6,258 bases of DNA from an uncultured Bacilli bacterium. GTDB lineage: Bacteria; Bacillota_I; Bacilli_A; RF39; UBA660. Location of the stretch: contig CAKPJE010000062.1 of the NCBI GenBank assembly GCA_934162555.1, positions 1-6,258 on the forward strand. The letters are read 5' to 3'. Below, one piece after another: positions 1 through 5,040 of the stretch. The notes under the pieces are model-generated. The model was not told the DNA's origin and did no database searches. It worked only from the letters and a program-made list of their open reading frames with translations. The translations under genes were made by a program, and so were the position numbers. Numbering within the stretch: position 1 is the stretch's first letter; the number at the start of each line of letters is the position of its first letter.

Positions 1-232
1 AAACACGAAAAAACTGGACCACTATCTATAATTATCCTATAAAATCTTGCACCACATAAGTTATCAACAAAAATTTTATTTTTTTTATTTTTTAGTAATA
101 CATGTATGTATGTATTAGTGGTTTCATGTTATCAACATTCTTTCTATTATTTATTACTTTATCAACATTTCTTACTCTTTAATTCTATCATACTTCATCT
201 TGTTATTCAAGTACCAAAAAAGCTGAAAAAGA
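1..232. other. AT-rich intergenic stretch without a supported gene
   Basis: I see no credible coding region here on either strand. The segment contains three exact TTATCAACA motifs (listed separately), a long T-rich run at about 74-93, and a small imperfect palindrome (AATACAT at 97-103, ATGTATT at 110-116) made largely of ATGT units. No U-tract follows the palindrome on either strand, so it is not a terminator. Genes to the right are transcribed leftwards and appear to be stopped by the terminator at 216-258. This stretch could therefore be the upstream region of a minus-strand gene beyond the left edge, which cannot be confirmed here. Confidence 0.5.
61..167. repeat. three copies of TTATCAACA
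   Basis: Exact copies lie at 61-69, 129-137 and 159-167, all in the same orientation. The last two are 30 bp apart and keep similarity for several bases downstream (TTATCAACATT). The nonamer differs at one position from the DnaA-box consensus TTATCCACA. On the opposite strand it reads TGTTGATAA, which contains a -35-like TTGATA. Either reading is possible. In such AT-rich DNA some recurrence is expected by chance, but three identical nonamers within 107 bp are notable. Confidence 0.35.
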
Positions 233-258
233 CTAAATTTTAATTTCATTTAGTCTTT
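216..258 (-). terminator. Rho-independent terminator (leftward)
   Basis: An 11-bp perfect inverted repeat (AAAGACTAAAT at 228-238, ATTTAGTCTTT at 248-258) surrounds a 9-nt loop. Read leftwards, the stem runs into a U-rich tail: five U, then CAGC, then six U at 216-221. The stem has few G-C pairs, but its length and the tail fit an intrinsic terminator for minus-strand transcription. The tail is much weaker in the rightward direction. The TAG stop of the small ORF at 233-406 lies inside the stem. Confidence 0.65.
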
Positions 259-406
259 CATCTATTTCATCATAAAATTTATATACGGTAGTGCAGCTAA
301 AAGATTTAGCAAATTTCTCACACAAAACTAACCAAGTAAATGATTTCAAATTTAGTATATTTTCTCCTTTTTTGCAACATTTAGGAGATTTTTTCTCCCA
401 AAACAT
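233..406 (-). CDS. possible 57-codon small ORF or decayed zinc-ribbon fragment
   Basis: The ORF runs from an ATG at 404-406 to a TAG at 233-235, inside the terminator stem. It encodes 57 residues starting MFWEKKSPKCCKKG and ending with a charged helix, DEIDERLNEIKI. There is no good Shine-Dalgarno sequence at the ATG. A GGAG lies further inside, before a TTG codon, so a shorter 38-residue product is conceivable. The spacing of SPKCC (7-11), LCEKF (28-32) and AKSFS (33-37) resembles the CPKCG...C-x2-CGKSFS zinc ribbon of several transposases, with two of the four cysteines replaced. It could be a pseudogene remnant, a leaderless small gene or simply an untranslated RNA. I do not recognise a family with confidence. 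Confidence 0.25.
   Translation of the reverse strand: MFWEKKSPKCCKKGENILNLKSFTWLVLCEKFAKSFSCTTVYKFYDEIDERLNEIKI
384..398. repeat. small inverted repeat GGAGA-N5-TCTCC
   Basis: GGAGA at 384-388 and TCTCC at 394-398 can form a 5-bp hairpin near the 5' end of the putative leftward transcript beginning at about 412. It would overlap the first codons of the 57-codon ORF. It may contribute to folding of a small RNA, but it is short enough to be incidental. Confidence 0.25.
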
Positions 407-418
407 ACATTTTTTAGT

Positions 419-424
419 ATTATA
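419..424 (-). promoter_or_regulatory. perfect TATAAT -10 element for the 216-412 unit
   Basis: Read leftwards, GCATATAATACTAAAAAATG contains a consensus -10 hexamer. Transcription would begin at about 412, just after the miaA terminator, and would run to the terminator at 216-258, giving an RNA of roughly 180-190 nt. No good -35 is visible: TTGTAT lies at a 19-bp spacing, and there is no extended -10 TG. AT-rich DNA produces such hexamers by chance, so its placement between two terminators is the main support. Confidence 0.35.
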
Positions 425-445
425 TGCTACTTTTAATAATAGTAT

Positions 446-474
446 ACAAAAAGTGATACTTTATTGTACCACTT
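446..474 (-). terminator. Rho-independent terminator at the miaA stop codon
   Basis: Read leftwards, AAGTGGTAC (474-466), a 6-nt loop, and GTATCACTT (459-451) form a 9-bp stem with one G-U pair, followed immediately by a run of U. The last two bases of the miaA TAA form the base of the stem. The hairpin ends the dinB-queA-miaA operon. Confidence 0.75.
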
Positions 475-1354
475 ACATTTTCTTCAAAATATATTCATAT
501 ACTTCTTCTATTGTTTTATCAAAATCATCATAATTTACATTAAACCATTTAATATTCATTTGGTTATTAAACCATGTATATTGTCTTTTAGCATAGTTCC
601 TAGATTTCTGTTTTATCTTATCCAAACATTCATCTAAACTTGATTTTTTATCAAAATATGAAAATAATTCCTTATAACCAATTGGAGTCATAACTGCTTT
701 GGTTCTAATATTAGATTCATATATTCTATAAGCTTCTTCTATTAAACCATTTTTTACCATCTTATCTACTCGATCATTTATTTTTTCATACAAAATATTT
801 CTATCAGTTCCAAGTCCTATAAAAATAGTGTCATACAATAACTTATCATTTTTTTCCTTCGAACTAAAAGGTTTATTATTAGCATAGTAGTAATTTAAAG
901 CTCTTATAATTCTTTTTCTATTATTCGGATGAATTAAATTATTAGGATCTACCATAACTAATTTTTTATATAATTCTTCTGTACTTATATCATCATAATT
1001 ATTAGTTATTTTTTCTTCTTCAAACTTATAATCATATAAAGCTGCTTTAATATATAAACCTGTTCCCCCTACTAAAATTGGGATTTTATTTTTTCCTAAT
1101 ATCTCATTTATTTTTTTTCTAGCATCTTTCTGATAATCATATACCGTATAATTATCAGTTATATCCTTAATATCTATTAAATGATGGATAATACCATCCA
1201 TTTCTTTATTTGTTACTTTGGCAGTTGCTACATCTAATGTTTTAAATATTTGGGTACTATCACAATTAATTATTTCCCCATTTAATTTTTTAGCTAATTC
1301 AATACTTAATTTAGTTTTTCCAGTAGCTGTTGGACCTGTTATTACTATTACCAT
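473..1354 (-). CDS. miaA: tRNA dimethylallyltransferase MiaA
   Basis: MiaA transfers a dimethylallyl group from DMAPP to N6 of adenosine-37 in tRNAs that read UNN codons, giving i6A37 and stabilising codon pairing. Numbering from the GTG at 1360, the protein shows the P-loop GPTATGKT (9-16), the tRNA/DMAPP-site segment DSTQIFK (34-40), the VGGTGLYIKA motif (97-106) and a C-terminal YAKRQYTWF motif. All are family hallmarks, and the 293-295 residues are slightly short of the usual 300-310. A GTG at 1358-1360 overlaps the queA TGA. The ATG at 1352-1354 is preferred because AAGGTG sits just before it, whereas that sequence overlaps the GTG itself. It is the last gene of the operon, with a terminator at its stop codon. 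The identification is firm. Confidence 0.97.
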   Translation of the reverse strand: MVIVITGPTATGKTKLSIELAKKLNGEIINCDSTQIFKTLDVATAKVTNKEMDGIIHHLIDIKDITDNYTVYDYQKDARKKINEILGKNKIPILVGGTGLYIKAALYDYKFEEEKITNNYDDISTEELYKKLVMVDPNNLIHPNNRKRIIRALNYYYANNKPFSSKEKNDKLLYDTIFIGLGTDRNILYEKINDRVDKMVKNGLIEEAYRIYESNIRTKAVMTPIGYKELFSYFDKKSSLDECLDKIKQKSRNYAKRQYTWFNNQMNIKWFNVNYDDFDKTIEEVYEYILKKM

Positions 1355-1356
1355 AT

Positions 1357-2379
1357 TCACCTTATAAACATAGCATCACCAAAGGAAAAGAAACGGTATT
1401 TTTCTTTTACTGCTATATTATAAGCATTTAATATTATATCTTTGGATGCAAAGGCACTTACTAACATAACAAGAGTTGATTTTGGCAAATGAAAATTAGT
1501 TATTAAACCGTCAATAGCTTTAAATTTGAAGCCTGGATAAATAAATATTTTGGTCCATCCACTACATTCTTTAAATTCTCCATATAAATCCATAACTGTT
1601 TCTAAAGTTCTTGTACTTGTTGTTCCAACACTTATTATTCTTCTATTTTCATGTTTAGCTTTATTTAATATATCAGCAGTTTCTTTTGTCATTTGGTAAA
1701 ACTCACTATGCATTTCATGTTTAGTAACATCTTCGACATTTACTGGTCTAAATGTTCCAAGTCCTACATGTAATGTTACATTTGTGATAATTATACCCTT
1801 TTGTTCTATTTTAGACATTAATTCTTTTGTGAAGTGTAAACCTGCTGTTGGTGCAGCTGCGCTACCAATTTCTTTAGCATAAACTGTTTGGTATCTATCT
1901 TTATCTTTTAATTTTTCATGAATATATGGAGGTAGTGGCATTTCTCCTAACTTGTCTAATATTTCATAAAATATGCCATCATAACTAAATTCAATATGTC
2001 TTATTCCTTCATCATAAATACCAGTACATTTTCCTTTTAAAATACCACCAAAATCTATTATTGTTCCTAATTTTACTCTTTTGGCAGGTTTTACTAAACA
2101 TTCCCATGTATCTTTTGAAATATTTTTTAACATTAATACTTCTATATGGGCATTTGTTTCTTCTTTCATTCCCATTAATCTTGCTGGCATTACTTTGGTA
2201 TCATTTATGACTAAAACATCGCCTTTATTTAAATAGTCAATGATATCATAAAATTTTTTATGTTCAATATTACCATTTTTTCTATCTAATACCATTAGTC
2301 TAGATTCTGTCCTTTCTTCTAATGGTACTTGCGCGATTAGTTCTTCTGGTAAATTGTAATCAAAATCATCTGTTTTCAT
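1357..2379 (-). CDS. queA: S-adenosylmethionine:tRNA ribosyltransferase-isomerase QueA
   Basis: QueA moves and isomerises the ribosyl part of S-adenosylmethionine onto preQ1 at tRNA position 34, forming epoxyqueuosine, the penultimate step of queuosine synthesis. The 340-residue product is full length. Conserved blocks are LPPYI (149-153), YQTVYA (163-168), GSAAAPTAGLHFT (172-184), VGLGTFRPV (205-213), VGTTSTRTLE (251-260), TNFHLPKSTL (294-303) and FSFGDAM (331-337). The ATG at 2377-2379 has AAAGGA 6 nt upstream, inside the end of dinB, and the two ORFs overlap by 14 bp. Its 3' end overlaps the GTG alternative start of miaA. The usual partner tgt is not in this window. The identification is secure. 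Confidence 0.98.
   Translation of the reverse strand: MKTDDFDYNLPEELIAQVPLEERTESRLMVLDRKNGNIEHKKFYDIIDYLNKGDVLVINDTKVMPARLMGMKEETNAHIEVLMLKNISKDTWECLVKPAKRVKLGTIIDFGGILKGKCTGIYDEGIRHIEFSYDGIFYEILDKLGEMPLPPYIHEKLKDKDRYQTVYAKEIGSAAAPTAGLHFTKELMSKIEQKGIIITNVTLHVGLGTFRPVNVEDVTKHEMHSEFYQMTKETADILNKAKHENRRIISVGTTSTRTLETVMDLYGEFKECSGWTKIFIYPGFKFKAIDGLITNFHLPKSTLVMLVSAFASKDIILNAYNIAVKEKYRFFSFGDAMFIR
1358..1363 (-). promoter_or_regulatory. ribosome binding site deciding the miaA start
   Basis: AAGGTG on the minus strand has its AAGG core 5 nt from the ATG at 1352-1354. It overlaps the alternative GTG start and the last codons of queA. Its position favours the ATG and suggests that ribosomes finishing queA re-initiate at miaA. 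Confidence 0.55.
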
Positions 2380-3574
2380 CTTGTTTCCTTTCTAATTTGG
2401 CAATTCTAATACTTTTACTTCCATATTTTTTTTTGATTGCATCAATTACTTTTTCTAGTTTTTCATCTTTTATTTTATTTTCTACATTTTCAAATAGGGA
2501 TGCTTGATATCCATAGTTTGCAACTAGATTATCTAACCTAATACCTATTAGTCTTATTGGTTCTCCATCCCACATTTCTTTGAGTAAATTTTTAGCTTTT
2601 TTATATATTTCAAGTCCTACATTAGTTGGGTTTGTTAATTTTACTTGATGAGTTTTGTTTACAAAACTATTACTTTTTACTATAACTGCTACTATGTAGG
2701 CATATTTTTCTTTTTCTCTTAATTCAAATGCAACTTTTTCTGATATTTTCCTTAATTCATCATAGCCTTCTTCTATGTTTGTTATATCTACTGGTAAGGT
2801 TACTGTTGTACTTATACTTTTAATGCTTGGTCTTTCAACTATTACTTCGCTATCATCAATTCCGCGTGCTATATTTATCATATGACTTGCTTGATTTTTG
2901 AAAAAGATTGCTAGTTTTTTTTCATCATAATTTGCTAAATCGGCAATTGTTTTTATGCCTATTTGTTCTAATTTGGGAACAGTTCGTTTGCCAATTCCAA
3001 ATAAATCACCTACTGGTAAGGGATACATTTTTTGTTCTACTTCATTTAAAAATAATGTATGAATTTTGTTTGGTTTACTGAAATCAGATGCCATTTTGGC
3101 GCATAGTTTATTGTTTGCTATACCTATGTTTACTGTAAATCCTAATGTTTCATTTATTTCTTTTTGAAGTTTTTGGGCAAATTCTAATGGTTCTCCGTTT
3201 ATTAGTCTACTTTTACCATAATCTATGTAACATTCATCGATGGATGCTACTTCTATATCGGGTGTATATTTACTTATTAGTTCAAATAATGCTTTGCTCA
3301 TTTTTTGATAAAATAGAAAATTGGGTGGGAATACTTTTAAAATGCGACATTTTTTTCTTGCGCTATAAAGGGTTTCAGCTGTCACTATTCCTAATTTTTT
3401 ACAGGGCATACTTTTAGCTAAAACGATTCCTGCTCTTCTTGATTCATCGCCACCTATAACGGCATAACTGTTTCTTATGTCATATTTATAACCGTTGTTT
3501 AATAGGTCAATTGCGCTCCATGATAAAAAGGCATTATTTACATCTATGTGCATTATTATTCTTTCCATAGGCAT
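2366..3574 (-). CDS. dinB: Y-family DNA polymerase (DinB/Pol IV-like)
   Basis: This is a translesion polymerase of the DinB type that copies past damaged bases and depends on the sliding clamp. Numbering from a GTG at 3577, the palm begins HIDVNNAFLSW (10-20), with catalytic Asp12 and steric-gate Phe17. The second metal site is SIDECYID (112-119), with Asp114 and Glu115. IGIANNKLCAKMAS (151-164) follows, then a helix-hairpin-helix around GIGKRTVPKLEQIGIKTIADL (194-214). A little-finger domain comes next, and the near-C-terminal QASLF (358-362) is a clamp-binding motif. HIDVNNAF differs from the textbook HxDMDxFF, which suggests a divergent subgroup and not loss of function, since the catalytic acids remain. 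Starts at 3577 (GTG), 3574 (ATG) and 3568 (ATG) are all possible and none has a Shine-Dalgarno. It is first in the operon with queA and miaA. The symbol is by family. Confidence 0.93.
   Translation of the reverse strand: MPMERIIMHIDVNNAFLSWSAIDLLNNGYKYDIRNSYAVIGGDESRRAGIVLAKSMPCKKLGIVTAETLYSARKKCRILKVFPPNFLFYQKMSKALFELISKYTPDIEVASIDECYIDYGKSRLINGEPLEFAQKLQKEINETLGFTVNIGIANNKLCAKMASDFSKPNKIHTLFLNEVEQKMYPLPVGDLFGIGKRTVPKLEQIGIKTIADLANYDEKKLAIFFKNQASHMINIARGIDDSEVIVERPSIKSISTTVTLPVDITNIEEGYDELRKISEKVAFELREKEKYAYIVAVIVKSNSFVNKTHQVKLTNPTNVGLEIYKKAKNLLKEMWDGEPIRLIGIRLDNLVANYGYQASLFENVENKIKDEKLEKVIDAIKKKYGSKSIRIAKLERKQDENR
2386..2391 (-). promoter_or_regulatory. queA Shine-Dalgarno
   Basis: AAAGGA lies 6 nt before the queA ATG and within the last codons of the polymerase gene. 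It supports initiation at 2379 and translational coupling with the upstream gene. Confidence 0.6.
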
Positions 3575-3583
3575 CACACAAAT

Positions 3584-3612
3584 ATTATAATTTAATAGTC
3601 AATAAAAAGCAA
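3584..3612 (-). promoter_or_regulatory. putative promoter of the dinB-queA-miaA operon
   Basis: A perfect TATAAT lies at 3584-3589. Exactly 17 bp upstream is TTGCTT (3607-3612), a weak -35 that overlaps the stem of the preceding terminator. The predicted start point, at about 3577, falls on or beside the GTG/ATG codons of the polymerase gene, leaving no room for a ribosome binding site. No LexA-like operator was recognised. Confidence 0.5.
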
Positions 3613-3625
3613 GCATGCTTGCTTT
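3601..3625 (-). terminator. Rho-independent terminator after the small secreted peptide gene
   Basis: A perfect 20-bp palindrome (AAAGCAAGCATGCTTGCTTT, 3606-3625) folds as an 8-bp stem with a CATG loop. In the leftward direction it is followed by UUAUU, extending the U-run from the stem. The two A residues of the upstream TAA stop begin the stem. It separates the yunB cluster from the dinB operon. Confidence 0.75.
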
Positions 3626-3806
3626 ATAATTCGTGAACATCATATATGTATGTTGTTGTAAATTCTAGGTTTCCTTCTTGTTTATTTCCTTGGGCATCAT
3701 ATGTTTCATATTTTACTTCTGATAGTTTTAAGTTTTGAATTTTTTTAGCACTTACACCTACTATACAGAATAGAAATAAACTTATTACTAATATTAACTT
3801 TTTCAT
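3624..3806 (-). CDS. small secreted peptide of unknown function
   Basis: I do not recognise a family. The 60-residue product starts with a classic signal peptide: MKKL, a hydrophobic core (about 4-17), and a VSA/KK type I cleavage site after Ala20. Cys14 sits in LFLFC, which is not a lipobox, so a lipoprotein is unlikely. The predicted mature part is about 40 residues, polar and rich in Lys, Glu, Thr and Tyr. It has no cysteine, so there are no disulfides, and it ends in YIYDVHEL. The start is well supported: AAGGGGGA lies 4 nt before the ATG and touches the TAA of the upstream GNAT-like gene, with a 12-nt gap, so the two are almost certainly cotranscribed. A terminator overlaps the stop. It could be an exported signal or envelope peptide, but the role is unknown. 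Confidence 0.7.
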   Translation of the reverse strand: MKKLILVISLFLFCIVGVSAKKIQNLKLSEVKYETYDAQGNKQEGNLEFTTTYIYDVHEL

Positions 3807-3818
3807 TTTGTCCCCCTT

Positions 3819-4325
3819 TTATTTTAATTTTATGGTATATTCATTATATGGTGCGATGGATGATAAATCTTTTTTTCCTCCGCATTCTACCATTGTGCTA
3901 TTTTTATATTTGTCTTCTACTAATGCTGGCATTTGGATTGTTTCAAATCCTTGTTTTTTCATGTATTCTATTAATAGTTTGATTGCTCTTAATTCATAAC
4001 CTTTTGTGGATGCTATATCAGTGAAGGAGTAATTTAGATATCCTGTTGTTCCTTCTCTTTTTACGGTTATTTTTCCTATTGTGCGTTTATTATTTATTAA
4101 TATAACTTCAAAATTAGTTATTCCTATTTTTGATCCTGTGTATTTAAGACTAATTAGTTCATCTGATACATTGGTATGTGTTATTTCATTTATTTGCCAT
4201 CTTATGTCATCCATTACAGCTTTATAGTCTTTATTTGTTTTACCCATTTCATATCTTTTTTTGGCGTATAAGTATCTTTCATATAGTCGCGCTACTTTTT
4301 GTTCGTTTTCTGTCATTTTCATCAT
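3819..4325 (-). CDS. GNAT-fold N-acetyltransferase-like protein
   Basis: Numbered from the ATG at 4323-4325 (168 residues), the N-terminal third (about 1-55) is charged and helical. The rest matches the GNAT layout: beta strands around RTIGKITVK (81-89) and GYLNYSF (95-101), the motif A helix KGYELRAIKLLIEYMKK (108-124), and motif B-like KNSTMVECGGKK (141-152). GNAT enzymes move an acetyl group from acetyl-CoA to an amine; the substrate cannot be guessed. The CoA-binding loop is degenerate: STKGYE replaces R/QxxGxG/A. GGGGGA at 4329-4334 favours the adjacent ATGs at 4325 or 4322. A further in-frame ATG at 4340 would suit a leaderless transcript. It follows yunB by about 50 nt and has its own promoter-like sequence. 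Confidence 0.75.
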   Translation of the reverse strand: MMKMTENEQKVARLYERYLYAKKRYEMGKTNKDYKAVMDDIRWQINEITHTNVSDELISLKYTGSKIGITNFEVILINNKRTIGKITVKREGTTGYLNYSFTDIASTKGYELRAIKLLIEYMKKQGFETIQMPALVEDKYKNSTMVECGGKKDLSSIAPYNEYTIKLK

Positions 4326-4328
4326 AAT

Positions 4329-4334
4329 TCCCCC
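4329..4334 (-). promoter_or_regulatory. GGGGGA ribosome binding site for the GNAT-like gene
   Basis: A G-run in very AT-rich DNA lies 3 and 6 nt before two adjacent ATG codons (4325 and 4322). The next gene downstream uses the same GGGGGA. The run favours 4325/4322 over the upstream ATG at 4340 and the TTG at 4376. Confidence 0.5.
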
Positions 4335-4348
4335 AAACATATAAGAAT

Positions 4349-4376
4349 ATTTTATCATAATCTTAGAAATTGTCAA
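4349..4376 (-). promoter_or_regulatory. strong promoter-like sequence before the GNAT-like gene
   Basis: A perfect TTGACA (4371-4376) lies 16 bp upstream of TAAAAT (4349-4354), and a TGA precedes the -10 as an extended -10. This is the best housekeeping-type promoter in the window. It begins two bases after the yunB stop, and transcription should start at about 4342. It would drive the GNAT-like gene and the secreted peptide independently of yunB. Confidence 0.7.
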
Positions 4377-4377
4377 A

Positions 4378-5001
4378 TTAATTTGTGGGAATATAGTAAT
4401 TTGGTATTTTTCCTTGTATTACTTTCATTGCTACAACATTGTTTTGGTTTATTTCGATGTTTTCTTGATTTAGTGGTAATATTACTTGACATTCTATTTT
4501 TATGTCTATATAAGCCGTTATTAGTGCATTATTAATGCCATAGTTTTTTACTTCGGTTCTTATGTTACTTAATACATTTCCGATTGTTTTAAATTTTATT
4601 GGTATTTTTGGTCCTATGTTTGCTATAAATATATTATTGGTTGGCGCAAATAGGGGCATTTTAAAAATGATAGTATTTTCAATACTATCTATTTTTTTTT
4701 GGATTGTGTTATTTATGTTTACTAATATAATATTTGTTTTTTTGGTGTCTATGTCTATTGATGTTATGTCTTCATTATTTTTTTCAATGTTAAATATATT
4801 TTCTTCGTTTAAATTTTCTTTTATTGATTCGGTTATTACTTTGGATATTGTTTTTTTTATTTCATTATTAGCATAGCTTTGACTAGTTTTTTTTATTTTG
4901 TTTGATGCCATACCAATAATAAATATGAATGTTATTAATATTATGATTATCCAAAATATACTTATTTTTTTTCTTTTTTTTAGATGAATTCTTTTTTTCA
5001 T
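4378..5001 (-). CDS. yunB: sporulation protein YunB family
   Basis: The 207-residue product has a basic N-terminus (KKRIHLKKRKK), one membrane segment (about 14-30), and an external domain with the family's signature stretches: FIANIGPKIPIKFKTIG (125-141), YGINNALI (154-161) and VIQGKIPNYY (194-203). In Bacillus subtilis YunB is a mother-cell protein under sigma-E with a mild role in sporulation; its biochemical activity is unknown. This copy is shorter than the Bacillus protein (about 250 residues), mainly in the region before the signature. The ATG at 4999-5001 has no Shine-Dalgarno, and the next Met lies beyond the membrane segment, so this start is retained. Its 3' end abuts the GNAT promoter with no terminator between. 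Presence does not prove the organism sporulates. Confidence 0.87.
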   Translation of the reverse strand: MKKRIHLKKRKKISIFWIIIILITFIFIIGMASNKIKKTSQSYANNEIKKTISKVITESIKENLNEENIFNIEKNNEDITSIDIDTKKTNIILVNINNTIQKKIDSIENTIIFKMPLFAPTNNIFIANIGPKIPIKFKTIGNVLSNIRTEVKNYGINNALITAYIDIKIECQVILPLNQENIEINQNNVVAMKVIQGKIPNYYIPTN

Positions 5002-5006
5002 ACTAC

Positions 5007-5036
5007 ATATTATGCTTTTATTGTTTTTAAATACTT
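5007..5036 (-). promoter_or_regulatory. possible sigma-E-like or -10-only promoter of yunB
   Basis: CATAATAT at 5007-5014 matches six of eight positions of the sigma-E -10 pattern CATACAnT. AAGTATT, 15 bp upstream (5030-5036), is a partial match to its -35. Read as a housekeeping promoter, CATAAT (5009-5014) is one base from consensus but lacks a -35. Either way the start point would lie within a few bases of the yunB ATG. The AT-rich background makes chance matches likely. Confidence 0.3.
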
Positions 5037-5040
5037 AAAT

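Noticed and set aside
1..25. A segment AAAAACTGGACCAC resembling the ends of IS3-family (IS150-type) elements.
   Set aside because: The match is short. No second inverted repeat, target duplication or transposase is found to the right within the window.
97..116. An imperfect palindrome of ATGT units as a terminator or operator.
   Set aside because: The arms are only 7 bp, AT-rich and partly microsatellite-like, and no U-tract follows on either strand.
126..182. An 18-codon plus-strand ORF encoding a wholly hydrophobic peptide, reminiscent of type I toxin peptides.
   Set aside because: It has no ribosome binding site, no charged ends and no paired antisense gene. Hydrophobic codons are expected in T-rich DNA.
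291..533. Plus-strand reading frames opposite the minus-strand genes, including those at 291-533, 3145-3417, 4562-4876 and 5717-5929.
   Set aside because: They are antisense shadows of well-identified genes, lack ribosome binding sites and encode Leu/Phe/Ile-rich sequences typical of reversed AT-rich codons.
2366..2368. TGA read as tryptophan, as in Mycoplasma, given the AT-rich DNA and DUF285-type repeats.
   Set aside because: dinB and queA end at TGA at the expected family length, and all conserved tryptophans inspected are TGG.
4326..4376. Extension of the GNAT-like gene to a TTG at 4374-4376.
   Set aside because: The TTG lies within the -35 TTGACA of its own promoter and has no ribosome binding site.
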